DNA from: Novosphingobium sp.
GTDB lineage: Bacteria; Pseudomonadota; Alphaproteobacteria; Sphingomonadales; Sphingomonadaceae
Length of the DNA stretch: 64,000 nt
Reading direction: 5' to 3'
NCBI RefSeq assembly: GCF_024642085.1
Contig: NZ_JAHEBV010000005.1
Location: 62,001-126,000, forward strand
Shown here: positions 9,739 to 19,819 of the stretch, piece by piece
How the letters are laid out: every line of letters starts with the position of its first letter
How positions within the stretch are numbered: the stretch's first letter is position 1
Made by a program: the position numbers and the translations under genes
The notes under the pieces: generated by a model
What the model saw: the letters and a program-made list of their open reading frames with translations, nothing else
Told to the model about the DNA's origin: nothing
Database searches by the model: none

Positions 9739-11022
9739 ATGACGGCACAGACGGCACATCGCGGAAAAAGATTGGTCGACGGGGGGCTGCCGTTGGCCTT
9801 CGTACCGCGCTGGCTTGGGCGAATTTGGTCGGGCGGTTTCAATCGCTTACTTGACCGGGTTGATGCCGGCCTGGAAAGCGGCATGGTCCGCGTCAATCTG
9901 CCCGATGGCACCACGCGTCAGCTAGGAGGCCGGGCACCTGGTTTCGAGGCTGAGGCCAATGTCCACGATTGGCGCGCTCTTCTGCGGCTGGCTACAGCGG
10001 GATCCGTCGGCTGCTATCAAGGTTGGGAAGCGGGCGACTGGTCAAGCCCCGATCCAGTCGCCCTGTTTGCTCTTTTTTGTGCCAATGCGGTTTCGCTGGG
10101 TGACGCGGCCCGCGCGCGCGGCCCGTGGCGGCTGATCGGGCGGGCGCTGCACTGGTTTAACCGCAACAATCGCGTAGGCGCAGCGCGCAACATCCATGCC
10201 CATTATGATCTGGGCAATGATTTCTACGGAGCCTGGCTCGGATCCACGATGGCTTATTCCAGCGCGATGTTCGAAGACGCCGGCCCCAGCCAGTGGCAAC
10301 AGCGCATGGACGAGCTGGACTATGCCCAGCTGGCCAAGATCAAGGCCATTGCCAATCGGGCGGCGCTGCCGGAAGATGGCACAGCCTTGGAAATCGGGTG
10401 CGGCTGGGGCGCGCAAGCTATCGCCCTGTCCGGCAGCGCGGCGCACGTTGACGCAATAAGTCTGTCTGAAGAGCAGCTGGCGTTTTGCCGCGCAGTGCCG
10501 GGCAGCGATGTCGACAAGATCGATTTTCTAAAGCAGGACTACCGTGATGTGGCGGGTCAGTACGATGCCGTGGTCAGCGTGGAGATGGTCGAAGCAGTGG
10601 GGCAGGAATACTGGCCGAACTTTTTTGACTGCCTGGACCGCAACCTGAAGCCTGGCGGCCGGGCCGTTCTGCAATACATCATGATAGACGATCGGGTCTT
10701 TCCCGCCTATTCGCGTGGCGCGGATTTTATTCAGACCTATATTTTTCCGGGGGGAATGCTGGTCAGCGAGGCGGCTTTCCGGGCGCTGGCCGCCGAGCGC
10801 AGGCTGGCATGGACCGATAACGTCGCATTTGGTCTGGACTATGCCGAAACGCTTCGACTGTGGCGCGAAGCGTTTGATCTGGCCGTTGCCGAAAATCGCC
10901 TGCCGGACGGATTCGACGATCGCTTCGTCCGGCTATGGCGGTTCTATCTGATGTACTGCGAAGGCGGGTTTCGTGGCGGGCTGATCGATGTTGCGCAGGT
11001 TACGCTGATCAAGGCAGATTGA
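9739..11022 (+). CDS. cfa: Cyclopropane-fatty-acyl-phospholipid synthase, first copy
   Basis: A 427-residue SAM-dependent enzyme that turns cis double bonds of membrane phospholipid acyl chains into cyclopropane rings. It has the lipid-binding N-terminal part, HYDLGNDFY, SAM motif I LEIGCGWG (from residue 217), and the late GGMLVSE and EGGFRGG blocks. The start ATG 9739 was chosen because the family-like sequence begins just after it. A second, distinct homologue lies at 38314-39573, so the two may differ in substrate or role. The short gap from dacB holds possible hairpins, including GGGGACG/CGTCCCC at 9681-9687 and 9715-9721. Confidence 0.9.
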   Translation: MTAQTAHRGKRLVDGGLPLAFVPRWLGRIWSGGFNRLLDRVDAGLESGMVRVNLPDGTTRQLGGRAPGFEAEANVHDWRALLRLATAGSVGCYQGWEAGDWSSPDPVALFALFCANAVSLGDAARARGPWRLIGRALHWFNRNNRVGAARNIHAHYDLGNDFYGAWLGSTMAYSSAMFEDAGPSQWQQRMDELDYAQLAKIKAIANRAALPEDGTALEIGCGWGAQAIALSGSAAHVDAISLSEEQLAFCRAVPGSDVDKIDFLKQDYRDVAGQYDAVVSVEMVEAVGQEYWPNFFDCLDRNLKPGGRAVLQYIMIDDRVFPAYSRGADFIQTYIFPGGMLVSEAAFRALAAERRLAWTDNVAFGLDYAETLRLWREAFDLAVAENRLPDGFDDRFVRLWRFYLMYCEGGFRGGLIDVAQVTLIKAD

Positions 11023-11029
11023 ATGCTGC

Positions 11030-11389
11030 TTACGCCACCGGGCGGAAGTGGCTGTCGCCGCGCCAGCGGGTCAAGATATTGTCATGGACAATCGGGCTGA
11101 GCAGGCTGTCGAACGCGCAGCCGGCCAGGCTGTTGTCCCACCAGATCACTTCGCCCTGCAAGCTTTCAAGACCGGGCAGGGTCAGCCAGCATACAGTGCC
11201 AGGCTGAAGACGGTTTACTGCGGCAGCGCAAAATCCGCTGAGCGACAAATCGTTTACAACGGTTTGAAATCCGCGAGCGCCAGATATGCGCATGGTTGCG
11301 GGGATGTTGATGCGGGTGCGCGGCGCCGAACGATCTTCCTGCGCTGCGGTGAAATAACTGTCCCTAGTGCCGACCAGATAATCGCTCAT
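11030..11389 (-). CDS. PilZ-domain protein
   Basis: A small single-domain protein of 119 residues from the ATG at 11389, preceded by AGGGG about 8 bases upstream; an ATG at 11404 is possible but lacks a ribosome site. The cyclic-di-GMP-binding signature is visible as RxxxR (RSAPRTR) and the later NDLSLSGF (D/NxSxxG). Such proteins report c-di-GMP to motility, surface or polysaccharide functions. No motility gene is nearby to suggest a partner. It ends 8 bases from the converging cfa gene. Confidence 0.85.
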   Translation of the reverse strand: MSDYLVGTRDSYFTAAQEDRSAPRTRINIPATMRISGARGFQTVVNDLSLSGFCAAAVNRLQPGTVCWLTLPGLESLQGEVIWWDNSLAGCAFDSLLSPIVHDNILTRWRGDSHFRPVA

Positions 11390-11476
11390 GATAGCGCCCC
11401 TCATGTTGCGTAAAGTCCGGGTTCCCTGTCCGGTACGCCTTACACGGTATGGAGCGTCGCGGTTGCTCAGGGTTTA

Positions 11477-12187
11477 TTAGGAATGGTTAACCCGTTCGCG
11501 GTGTGGGCTGTCCAATTGTTCACCAAGCATGGCAACAATTCGTTCGGCAACAACCGCCGGTTCCTTGACCGAAGCGGGGTCTTCCCCCGGATATGCGCGA
11601 GCGCGCATATCGGTGCGGGTCGCGCCTGGATCGACGATTGCGACCTTCAAGGCGCTGATATTACGCGTTTCCTGCGCATAGCAATCGACCAGCGTTTCAG
11701 CAGCGGCCTTGCTTGCGGCGTAAGCGCCCCAATAGGCGCGCGGTGCGGTCGCTACGCTTGTGGTCAGATAGATAAAGCGCGGGTCGACCGCTTGCCGCAG
11801 CAGCAGATCGAACCGCGCTATGAGTGCCTGGGTCGCCAGCAAGTTAACAGTCAGGGCGCGGGTCAGCGCAGTCTGGTCGATATCCTTGACTGCCGTCAGT
11901 TCGGGCAAGACCGCCGCGCCATGCACCAACACGTCAAGCACGGGCCATCGGCCAGCCAAGGCATTGGCGAGGCGGGCAATCGAATCGGCGTCGGTCAGGT
12001 CGACCGGGGCGATGGTGGCCGCGCCGCCGGCGGCAAAAATCCGCTCCTCCACCGCTTCAAGCTTCTTGGTGTCCCGCGCCGTCAGCACCACATGTGCGCC
12101 CGCTGCTGCCAAGGCCTCGGCCACGGCGCCGCCGATGCCCTTGCTGGCTCCGGTGACGAGCGCAATTCGGCCGTTAAGATCGATCAT
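11477..12187 (-). CDS. SDR-family NAD(P)-dependent oxidoreductase
   Basis: A 236-residue classical short-chain dehydrogenase. TGASKGIG (12-19) is the cofactor-binding loop, and the catalytic residues are S144, Y156 and K160 (YAASK). The ATG overlaps the purF stop by 4 bases (ATGA), so it is probably co-translated with purF. Nothing in the sequence points to a substrate. The same gene order, purF followed by an SDR, is something I associate with this bacterial group, but I cannot confirm it here. Confidence 0.9.
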   Translation of the reverse strand: MIDLNGRIALVTGASKGIGGAVAEALAAAGAHVVLTARDTKKLEAVEERIFAAGGAATIAPVDLTDADSIARLANALAGRWPVLDVLVHGAAVLPELTAVKDIDQTALTRALTVNLLATQALIARFDLLLRQAVDPRFIYLTTSVATAPRAYWGAYAASKAAAETLVDCYAQETRNISALKVAIVDPGATRTDMRARAYPGEDPASVKEPAVVAERIVAMLGEQLDSPHRERVNHS

Positions 12188-13671
12188 GCGACCTTTTCGA
12201 CCGCGAGGGTAAGCTGTTCCTCTGACGCTTCGCGGTCACCCAGATCGGTCAGCCGTGTGGGATAGTCGCCCGTGAAGCAGGCATCGCAATGCTGGGGGCA
12301 TCCGGCGTTGCGCTGCTGTTCGCCAACAGCGCGGTAAAGGCCGTCGATGGAGACAAAGGCCAGACTGTCAGCCTGGATAAACTGCGCCATTTCCGGCACG
12401 TTCATCCGCGCAGCCAGAAGCTTGTGCCGTTCGGGCGTATCGACGCCGTAATAGCAGCTGTTGTTAGTCGGCGGGCTGGCGACACGGAAATGGACTTCCT
12501 TGGCGCCGGCATCGCGCATCATTTGCACGATTTTCATCGACGTGGTGCCGCGTACGATTGAATCGTCGATCAACACGATCCGCTTGCCCGCAACCAGCGC
12601 GCGGTTGGCGTTGTGCTTGCGCTTCACGTCGGCATGGCGCGCGCCGTCAGACGGCTGGATAAAGGTGCGTCCGACATAGTGCGACCGGATGATGCCAAGG
12701 CCAAAGGGGATACCGGATTGCTGGGCATAGCCGATAGCCGCTGGAACGCCGCTGTCTGGCACCGGGACGACAAGATCAGCCTCAACCGGGGCTTCGATCG
12801 CCAGTTCGGCGCCGATCTGACGGCGCACCTCGTAAACTGACTGCCCGCCCATGACCGAATCGGGTCGGCTAAAATAAACATGTTCGAAAATGCAGGGTCG
12901 CGACGGGTGGGTTCCGAACGGGCGGTGGCTGGACAGGCGTCCGTCCTGACGCACCTCGACAATTTCGCCCGGCTCGATCTCGCGTACGAATTCGGCGCCG
13001 ACCACGTCCAGCGCTACCGTTTCGCTGGCAAACACAAAGGCATCGCCGATCTTGCCCATCACCAGCGGCCTAATGCCCAGCGGATCGCGGCATGCGATCA
13101 TCCGCTTGGGCGTCATGCAGATCAGCGAATAGGCGCCCTCGACCATGCGCAGCGCATCGACCAAGCGGTCCATCAAGGTGGGATAGCGGCTGGTCGCGAT
13201 CAGGTGAATGATGACTTCGGTATCGGACGATGACTGGAAAATCGCGCCCTTGTTCACCAGTTCCTGTTTCAGGTGCATGGCGTTTGAGATATTGCCGTTA
13301 TGCGCGATCGAGAAGCCACCACGCGCCAGATCGGCATGAAGCGGCTGGACATTGCGCAAGCCCGACCCGCCGGTGGTGGAATAGCGCACATGGCCCGATG
13401 CCATCGAACCGGGCAATTCCGACAGGATCACATTGTCTGAAAACACCTGCGCCACGTGGCCCAGGCCGCGCCGGGCGAAGAAGTCCTTGCCGTCCCAGCT
13501 TACGATACCGCAGGCTTCCTGCCCGCGGTGTTGCAGGGCGTGGAGGCCCAATGCGGTCATCGCGGCGGCATCTTTTGTACCGATAACGCCGAAAATGCCG
13601 CATTCCTCGCGCAGTTTGTCGCCGTCTGCGTCCCACGGCGTTTCGTCGCGAGTGCTGTCATTCAAAGTCAT
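12184..13671 (-). CDS. purF: Amidophosphoribosyltransferase, iron-sulfur type with propeptide
   Basis: A 495-residue enzyme for the first committed step of purine synthesis (PRPP plus glutamine to phosphoribosylamine). The N-terminal nucleophile is C24 in CGIFGVIG, so a 23-residue propeptide must be removed. The PRPP loop is VLIDDSIVRGTTS. Cysteines matching the Bacillus subtilis [4Fe-4S] ligands are present (SRPCIFEHVYF, NNSCYYG, HCDACFTG), which places it in the oxygen-sensitive cluster-bearing class. The ATG at 13671 fits the propeptide length; the longer upstream frame is not PurF-like. The gene is divergent from lolC. Confidence 0.96.
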   Translation of the reverse strand: MTLNDSTRDETPWDADGDKLREECGIFGVIGTKDAAAMTALGLHALQHRGQEACGIVSWDGKDFFARRGLGHVAQVFSDNVILSELPGSMASGHVRYSTTGGSGLRNVQPLHADLARGGFSIAHNGNISNAMHLKQELVNKGAIFQSSSDTEVIIHLIATSRYPTLMDRLVDALRMVEGAYSLICMTPKRMIACRDPLGIRPLVMGKIGDAFVFASETVALDVVGAEFVREIEPGEIVEVRQDGRLSSHRPFGTHPSRPCIFEHVYFSRPDSVMGGQSVYEVRRQIGAELAIEAPVEADLVVPVPDSGVPAAIGYAQQSGIPFGLGIIRSHYVGRTFIQPSDGARHADVKRKHNANRALVAGKRIVLIDDSIVRGTTSMKIVQMMRDAGAKEVHFRVASPPTNNSCYYGVDTPERHKLLAARMNVPEMAQFIQADSLAFVSIDGLYRAVGEQQRNAGCPQHCDACFTGDYPTRLTDLGDREASEEQLTLAVEKVA

Positions 13672-13841
13672 GGAATCGCCTGGCCTGCAAGAGCACCTGT
13701 CGGGCGCGCATTTGGCCCTTTCGGCGTCTGAAAGCAAGGGTGGCATGCCGACTTTGCCCCGCGGCCCGGCTCTGCCTTGCCAGTCTATGCCCGCCGCCCT
13801 ACATCGGCGGCTCCCGACCGCCTGACCAGACGAGCCCCTGC

Positions 13842-15083
13842 TTGATCCTTTCCCCCTTTGAATGGACGATTGCCAAACGCTACATGCTGCCCGGCCGGGG
13901 CGAGGCATTTATCGCGCTGGTGGCTGGTATCAGCCTGGTTGCAGTGATGCTGGGCGTCGCAGCGCTGGTTATCGTAATGAGCGTGATGAACGGCTTTCGT
14001 GCCGAACTGTTCGACAAGATTGTCGGTCTGAACGGCCATGCAATCGTCCAGGCCTACGGCGGACGGCTGGAAAACTGGCGCGAGGTGTTGAAGGAGGTCG
14101 AGGCGACGCCCGATGTCACTCGCGCTTCCCCATTGATCGAGCAGCCGTTGCTGGGCAGCCTCAACGGCCGGGTCGAGGCGGTGTTTGCCCGCGGCAACAC
14201 CCAAGGGGACATCCAGCGGATCGCGTCCAAGGTGAAGATGGGTTCCATCGCCGGGGTAACGCCTGGCAGCGGAAATGTGGCGATCGGATCGCAGCTGGCG
14301 CAGAATATCGGCGCGCGGGTGGGCGATAACATCACCATCATCAACCCGCAGGGTCAGTCCACCCCGTTCGGCACCGTCCCGCGCGAGATTTCATATCATA
14401 TTGCCGCGATCTTCGAGATCGGCATCTATGACTATGACGAACGGTTCGTGGTCATGCCGCTGGAAGATGCGCAAACCCTGCTCTTGTCGGGCGACACCAT
14501 CGGCATGATCGAGGTGCAGGTGACAGATCCCGACAATGTTCAGGCGATACTTGAACCGGTGCGCCAGAAGCTGGGCGGGCAAGCGGTGGTGACCGACTGG
14601 CGGACTATCAACGCCAGCTTGTTTGAGGCGCTGGCGGTTGAAAGGGTAGCAATGTTCGTGGTCCTTTCGATCATCGTGCTGGTGGCAGTTTTCAACATCC
14701 TGTCGTCGCTGATCATGCTGGTGCGCGCCAAGACCCGCGACATTGCGATCCTGCGCACAATGGGCGCATCGCGGCGTTCGCTGCTCAAGATCTTTGTCAC
14801 CATCGGTTTTGTGATTGGATCGCTTGGCACCCTGGCCGGTCTTGCCCTGGGCATGGTGTTCCTGTTCTTCCGGCAACCGATCGTTCATTTGGTAGAGAAT
14901 ATCAGCGGGCAAAACCTGTGGGACCCTTCGATCCGCTTCCTGACCGAGCTGCCCAGTCGAAGCGATCCGGTTGAAATAACGGTCATTTGCCTGATGGCGC
15001 TGGTGTTCAGCTTCTTGGCGACGTTGTACCCGGCGCTGCGCGCGGCCAGCACCGATCCGGTTCAGGTCCTGCGCTATGAATGA
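13842..15083 (+). CDS. lolC: Lipoprotein-releasing ABC transporter permease (LolC/LolE type)
   Basis: A 413-residue inner-membrane protein of the Lol system, which extracts lipoproteins from the inner membrane for transfer to LolA. It has an N-terminal membrane segment, a large periplasmic domain (about 50-270) and three C-terminal segments, with the MacB-like motif [16 protein letters not shown] chose the TTG at 13842 because the family-like N-terminus ([20 protein letters not shown]) begins there and the length then matches the family; upstream residues look non-coding. A single LolC/E gene suggests a homodimeric (LolF-like) permease. It overlaps lolD by 8 bases. Confidence 0.93.
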   Translation: MILSPFEWTIAKRYMLPGRGEAFIALVAGISLVAVMLGVAALVIVMSVMNGFRAELFDKIVGLNGHAIVQAYGGRLENWREVLKEVEATPDVTRASPLIEQPLLGSLNGRVEAVFARGNTQGDIQRIASKVKMGSIAGVTPGSGNVAIGSQLAQNIGARVGDNITIINPQGQSTPFGTVPREISYHIAAIFEIGIYDYDERFVVMPLEDAQTLLLSGDTIGMIEVQVTDPDNVQAILEPVRQKLGGQAVVTDWRTINASLFEALAVERVAMFVVLSIIVLVAVFNILSSLIMLVRAKTRDIAILRTMGASRRSLLKIFVTIGFVIGSLGTLAGLALGMVFLFFRQPIVHLVENISGQNLWDPSIRFLTELPSRSDPVEITVICLMALVFSFLATLYPALRAASTDPVQVLRYE

Positions 15084-15765
15084 GCTGAACTTGAGCGAGC
15101 AGGTGGTCAAACTTGCCTTGCTGACCCGCAGCTTTGAACAGGGCGGCGTGCGTATCGACGTACTGCGCGGGGTCAATCTCACCGTTGCGCCGGGCGAGAT
15201 CGTTGCCCTTCTTGGGCCATCGGGATCGGGTAAGTCCACCCTGCTTCAAGCAGTCGGCCTGCTGGAAGGCGGATTTGGCGGGCGGATCGAGATTGGCGGC
15301 ACCGATGCCAGTGCGCTGGACAGCGATGCGCGCACTGTGCTTCGCCGCGACAAGATCGGCTTCGTCTATCAGTTCCATCATTTGCTGCCGGACTTCACGG
15401 CGATGGAAAACGTCGTCCTGCCGCAATTGGTCGCCGGCAAAGACCGTACCGATGCTGAGGCGCGAGCGATCGAGTTATTGCAGGCGCTGGGCTTGGCCGC
15501 GCGGCTCGATCATCGGCCCAGCCAGCTTTCCGGCGGCGAGCAGCAACGCGTAGCCGTGGCCCGCGCGCTAGCCAACAAGCCCGCGCTGGTCCTGGCTGAC
15601 GAGCCAACTGGCAATCTGGACGAGCAAACCGCCGACAAGGTATTAGGCCAGTTTCTGGAGCTGGTGCGCGGCACCGGCAGCGCAGCAGTAGTTGCCACAC
15701 ATAACGAACGTCTGGCAAAGTCGATGGACCGCGTCGTCCGCCTGCATGAAGGAGTGTTGCAATGA
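15076..15765 (+). CDS. lolD: Lipoprotein-releasing ABC transporter ATPase
   Basis: A 229-residue ATPase that energises lipoprotein release. Walker A is GPSGSGKST (47-55), the signature is [15 protein letters not shown], and Walker B is [12 protein letters not shown], followed by a His switch in VATHNERLA. The [10 protein letters not shown] form and small size are typical of LolD/MacB-class ATPases. It overlaps both the permease upstream and the glutathione peroxidase downstream (4 bases), so all three are likely translated from one transcript. Confidence 0.96.
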   Translation: MNELNLSEQVVKLALLTRSFEQGGVRIDVLRGVNLTVAPGEIVALLGPSGSGKSTLLQAVGLLEGGFGGRIEIGGTDASALDSDARTVLRRDKIGFVYQFHHLLPDFTAMENVVLPQLVAGKDRTDAEARAIELLQALGLAARLDHRPSQLSGGEQQRVAVARALANKPALVLADEPTGNLDEQTADKVLGQFLELVRGTGSAAVVATHNERLAKSMDRVVRLHEGVLQ

Positions 15766-16250
15766 GCGAAGCCAAGACCATTGCCGATTTTACCGCCAAA
15801 CTGCCCAATGGTGAGGCGATCAGTCTGGCCGACAAGCTGGGCAAGGTCATCCTGGTGGTCAACACGGCCAGCAAGTGCGGTTTTACCCCGCAGTATGACG
15901 GGCTTGAGGCGCTGTGGCGCAAATACAAGGACCAGGGGTTTGAGGTCATCGCCTTCCCCTGCAACCAGTTCGGCGGTCAGGAACCGGGCAACGCGGCCGA
16001 GATTGAGGAGTTCTGCAAGGTCAACTTCGGGCTTAGCTTCCCCCTGATGGGCAAGATCGACGTCAACGGCGCCGATGCCGATCCGCTGTACGAATGGCTT
16101 AAAGCGGAAAAGCCGGGCCTGATGGGTTCCAAGGGGATCAAATGGAACTTTACCAAGTTCCTGATCGACCGCAAAGGCCAGGTCGTGAAGCGCTTTGCGC
16201 CGACCGACAAGCCTGAAGGGCTGGCTAAGGACATCGAAAAGCTTCTCTAG
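15762..16250 (+). CDS. Glutathione peroxidase (thiol peroxidase, BtuE-like)
   Basis: A 162-residue thioredoxin-fold peroxidase that reduces hydroperoxides. The catalytic tetrad is visible as C39 (NTASKCGFT), Q73 (GGQEPG), W128 and N129 (KWNFTKFL); C39 is a normal cysteine, not selenocysteine. The absence of a signal peptide suggests a cytoplasmic enzyme. Its ATG overlaps the lolD stop, an odd functional pairing that may simply reflect operon packing. Bases 16217-16230 near its 3' end recur exactly 60 bases downstream. Confidence 0.95.
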   Translation: MSEAKTIADFTAKLPNGEAISLADKLGKVILVVNTASKCGFTPQYDGLEALWRKYKDQGFEVIAFPCNQFGGQEPGNAAEIEEFCKVNFGLSFPLMGKIDVNGADADPLYEWLKAEKPGLMGSKGIKWNFTKFLIDRKGQVVKRFAPTDKPEGLAKDIEKLL

Positions 16251-16290
16251 TCCCTGCATCGCCTTTTCCCCCAACGAGGGCTGGCTAAGG
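16217..16290 (+). repeat. 14-base direct repeat between the peroxidase and dnaE
   Basis: AGGGCTGGCTAAGG occurs at 16217-16230, inside the peroxidase gene, and again at 16277-16290 in the gap before dnaE. The same gap contains distant inverted arms TCCCTGC (16250-16256) and GCAGGGA (16310-16316). It may be a remnant of a local duplication or part of a dnaE leader structure. Confidence 0.55.
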
Positions 16291-16326
16291 CTTGATCGGA
16301 GGGCGTAAGCAGGGATAGCTGGCACC

Positions 16327-19300
16327 ATGGCCTACGTCCACTTCGTTCCGCTTCGCATCTATTCCAGCTATACGATGCTGGAAGGGGCGGTTGAGCCCAA
16401 GGCATTTGCCAAGCTCGCAAGAGATCGCGGTGTTCCTGCCATTGCGATGACCGACAAGAACGGGCTCTACGGCGCAATGGCGTTTGTCGCCGCGTGCCGG
16501 GACGCCGGGATCCAACCAATAATTGGAACCGCTCTGGCGGTGTGCCGGGATGGCGGCGATGTAATCGACTGGCTGACCTTGCTGGTTCAGGATGGGGATG
16601 GCTGGAACAACCTTTGTGATCTGGTCAGCCGCGCGCATCTCGACCGGCCATTGGAACGTGATCCGCATGTTACCATGGCCGATCTTGAAGGCCGCAGCGA
16701 TGGGTTGATCTGCCTGACCGGTGCGGGGGACGGGGCGTTGGCGCGGCTGCTGGCCGAAGGGCGGACTGAGGCCGCGAGCGACCTGTGCGAACGGCTTGAG
16801 GCGCTGTTCCCGGACAGGCTCTATATCGAGATCGCCCGGCGCGGCGATCCGGTCGAGGATGCGAGCGAGGACGCGCTGGTCGATCTGGCCTATGCCCGTG
16901 ATCTTCCGCTGGTTGCGACCAATCCGGCCAATTTTGCCGATCCGGGCTTTCACGGCGCACACGACGCCATGCTGTGCATTGCCAATTCAACCCATGTCGA
17001 TGCAGCAGAGCGTCCGCGTTCCAGCCCGCATGCCTGGGTCAAAAGTGGTCCAATGATGGCTGAGCTGTTTGCCGACTTGCCTGAGGCACTGGCCAATACG
17101 CTAGTCGTGGCCCAGCGCTGCGCATTTGCCCCGCCCAAACGCAAACCGCTTTTACCCAGTCTGGCCGGTGATACTGCAGGCGAAGCGCAGATGCTGATCG
17201 GCGATGCACGCACAGGACTTGAGGCGCGCCTTGCCCCCTACGGTGATATCAGCACGCAAGAGCGTCAGACCTATTTCGACCGGCTCGAATTTGAAACTAG
17301 CGTCATCAATACAATGGGCTTTGCCGGCTACTTCCTGATCGTTGCCGACTTCATCAAGTGGGCCAAGGACAACGATATTCCCGTGGGACCGGGCCGCGGA
17401 TCGGGCGCCGGATCGGTGGTAGCCTGGGCCTTGACAATCACCGATCTGGACCCGCTGCGGCTGGGCTTGCTGTTCGAGCGCTTCCTCAACCCTGAACGCG
17501 TCTCGATGCCCGACTTCGACATCGATTTTTGCGAAACCCGGCGGGGCGAGGTAATCCGCTATGTCCAGCAGAAATACGGGCACGACCATGTCGCCCAGAT
17601 CATCACATTCGGGAAGCTGAAGGCCCGGGCAGTGCTGCGCGATACCGGCCGAATCCTGCAGATGAGCTATGGCCAGGTCGACCGGCTGTGCAAAATGGTG
17701 CCCAACCATCCGACCGATCCGTGGACCCTTCCGCGCGCGTTAAACGGTGTGTCCGAACTGAAGCGCGAATACGATACCGATGACGAGGTGAAGCGGCTGG
17801 TCGATCTGGCTGTCCAGCTGGAAGGTCTACCGCGCAACAGTTCGACCCATGCAGCCGGGGTGGTGATCGGCGACCGGCCGCTGGCGCAACTGGTACCGCT
17901 CTACCGCGATCCGCGATCGGACATGCCGGTGACCCAGTTCGACATGAAATACGTCGAGGATACAGGGCTGATCAAGTTCGACTTCCTTGGTCTCAAGACG
18001 CTGTCAGTGCTGAAGAAGGCTCAGCAGTTAATGGCCCGGCGCGAGATCGAAGTTGATCTGTCGACGATCCCCTGGGACGATGAACAGGTTTATCGCTTGC
18101 TCCAATCAGGTGACACGGTGGGCGTGTTCCAGCTGGAATCCGAAGGGATGCGGCGCACGCTGGCGGCAGTCAAGCCGACCAGCTTCGGCGACATCATCGC
18201 TCTCGTCTCGCTCTACCGGCCGGGGCCGATGGACAACATTCCCCTGTTCGGCCGGCGCAAGAACGGGGCCGAAGCGATCGAATATCCGCACCCAAAACTG
18301 GAAGAGATCCTTTCCGAAACCTACGGTGTGTTCGTCTATCAGGAACAGGTCATGCAAGCTGCGCAGGTCCTGGCGGGTTATTCGCTGGGCGACGCCGACC
18401 TGCTGCGCCGCGCGATGGGCAAGAAGGACCAGAAGGAAATGGACGCGCAGCGCGCGCGCTTCATCGCCGGCTGCGCCGAAGTTTCACGGATCGATGCGGC
18501 CAAGGCGGGTGAATTGTTTGATTTGATCGACAAGTTCGCCGGTTACGGCTTCAACAAGAGCCATGCCGCCGCCTATGCATTGCTGGCCTATCAGACCGCG
18601 TGGCTGAAGACGCATTACCCGCACGAGTTCTATGCCGCATCGATGTGCTTTGACATGCACCAATCAGAAAAGTTGGCGATTTTCGTCGATGACATGCGCC
18701 GCAACGGCTATGTCCTGCACGGGCCCGATATCAACCGCAGCGAAGCGGAATATACGGTCGAGCGGACTGACGATGGCTATGCCGTACGTTATGCCTTGGC
18801 AGGGATCCGCAATGTCGGTGAAAAGGCGATGGACCAGCTGGTGGCCGAGCGGGAGGCCAATGGCTGGTTCGGCAGTCTTGAGGACGTTTTCCGGCGCGCC
18901 CCCGCTGGGACGATGAACCGCCGCCAGCTGGAAGGGCTGGCCGCCGCCGGGGCTTTCGATACGCTGGAGCCAAACCGCGCCAAGGTGCTGGCCAATGCCG
19001 ACATGCTGCTGGCCGTGGCCGACGAGGCGACCCGCAGCCGCAACAGCGGGCAGGCGGCTTTGTTCGGTGGGGATGATCACGCAGCGCCTGCAGTGCGCCT
19101 GGCCGAGGTTGAACCATGGGGCCGTGCTGAACAGATGACCCGGGAGCGGGAAAACTTTGGTTTCTATTTCGCCGCGCATCCGGTGGCGCAATGGCACTCG
19201 GTCGCTTCGGCGAATGGTGCGCGTTCCTATAGCAGCCTGATGGAAACCGGGGTGCCGGGAGGCGGGCGCATGCCCGCGGTGATCGCGGCCATGGTCGAAG

Positions 19301-19797
19301 GCGTGCAGAAACGCCGGACCAAACGCGGCGCGGATTTTGTCGTAGCCGATTTTTCCGACAGTTCGGGCCAGTTCTCTGCCTCGTGCTTTGAGGAAAGCCT
19401 GGTCGAGCCGATGCTGCAATGGGCCAGGGATGGCACTTGCCTGCTGCTTCAGGTCGAACTGGATGCGCCCAGCCCGGAAGAGCCGCCCCGGGTGACCGTG
19501 CGCGGGGCGCGGCCGCTGTCCGAACTCAAGAGCGCCGCAAGCATGGTGCTGCGTGTCGATGTCCTGCAGGCAGATGCGTTCGATACACTGCGCGGCCTGT
19601 TGATCGGCGGCGCGGACGGGCGGGGAGAAGTGATCGCTACCCTGCGCACGGGCGGCGAGGTTGAACCCACCGTGCGCCTGGGCCGCGACTTTCAGATCGA
19701 CGGTGATCTTGCAGAACGCTTGGCAAGCGTCGATGGTCTTGCCAATGTAGCGCTGACGGCAAAGCGCGGCTCAGCAAACCTGAGGTTGGTCGCTTGA
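16327..19797 (+). CDS. dnaE: DNA polymerase III alpha subunit
   Basis: A 1156-residue replicative polymerase, normal for DnaE1. The N-terminal PHP domain starts at MAYVHFVPLRIYSSYTMLEG; the polymerase active site shows PDFDIDF with D396 and D398 as metal ligands, and GRGSGAGSVVAWAL just before it. The helix-hairpin-helix tract and OB-fold occupy the C-terminal quarter. It lacks the short-form features of DnaE2. It stands in its own transcription unit after a 76-base gap with repeats. No frameshift or missing catalytic residue is seen. Confidence 0.97.
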   Translation: MAYVHFVPLRIYSSYTMLEGAVEPKAFAKLARDRGVPAIAMTDKNGLYGAMAFVAACRDAGIQPIIGTALAVCRDGGDVIDWLTLLVQDGDGWNNLCDLVSRAHLDRPLERDPHVTMADLEGRSDGLICLTGAGDGALARLLAEGRTEAASDLCERLEALFPDRLYIEIARRGDPVEDASEDALVDLAYARDLPLVATNPANFADPGFHGAHDAMLCIANSTHVDAAERPRSSPHAWVKSGPMMAELFADLPEALANTLVVAQRCAFAPPKRKPLLPSLAGDTAGEAQMLIGDARTGLEARLAPYGDISTQERQTYFDRLEFETSVINTMGFAGYFLIVADFIKWAKDNDIPVGPGRGSGAGSVVAWALTITDLDPLRLGLLFERFLNPERVSMPDFDIDFCETRRGEVIRYVQQKYGHDHVAQIITFGKLKARAVLRDTGRILQMSYGQVDRLCKMVPNHPTDPWTLPRALNGVSELKREYDTDDEVKRLVDLAVQLEGLPRNSSTHAAGVVIGDRPLAQLVPLYRDPRSDMPVTQFDMKYVEDTGLIKFDFLGLKTLSVLKKAQQLMARREIEVDLSTIPWDDEQVYRLLQSGDTVGVFQLESEGMRRTLAAVKPTSFGDIIALVSLYRPGPMDNIPLFGRRKNGAEAIEYPHPKLEEILSETYGVFVYQEQVMQAAQVLAGYSLGDADLLRRAMGKKDQKEMDAQRARFIAGCAEVSRIDAAKAGELFDLIDKFAGYGFNKSHAAAYALLAYQTAWLKTHYPHEFYAASMCFDMHQSEKLAIFVDDMRRNGYVLHGPDINRSEAEYTVERTDDGYAVRYALAGIRNVGEKAMDQLVAEREANGWFGSLEDVFRRAPAGTMNRRQLEGLAAAGAFDTLEPNRAKVLANADMLLAVADEATRSRNSGQAALFGGDDHAAPAVRLAEVEPWGRAEQMTRERENFGFYFAAHPVAQWHSVASANGARSYSSLMETGVPGGGRMPAVIAAMVEGVQKRRTKRGADFVVADFSDSSGQFSASCFEESLVEPMLQWARDGTCLLLQVELDAPSPEEPPRVTVRGARPLSELKSAASMVLRVDVLQADAFDTLRGLLIGGADGRGEVIATLRTGGEVEPTVRLGRDFQIDGDLAERLASVDGLANVALTAKRGSANLRLVA

Positions 19798-19819
19798 GGC
19801 CAAGCCTTGGGAGAATGTC

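Noticed and set aside
11476..11490. CtrA-like half site (TTAACCAT on the minus strand) upstream of the PilZ gene
   Set aside because: It lies within the last codons of the SDR gene, the second half-site is imperfect, and no other CtrA site is near.
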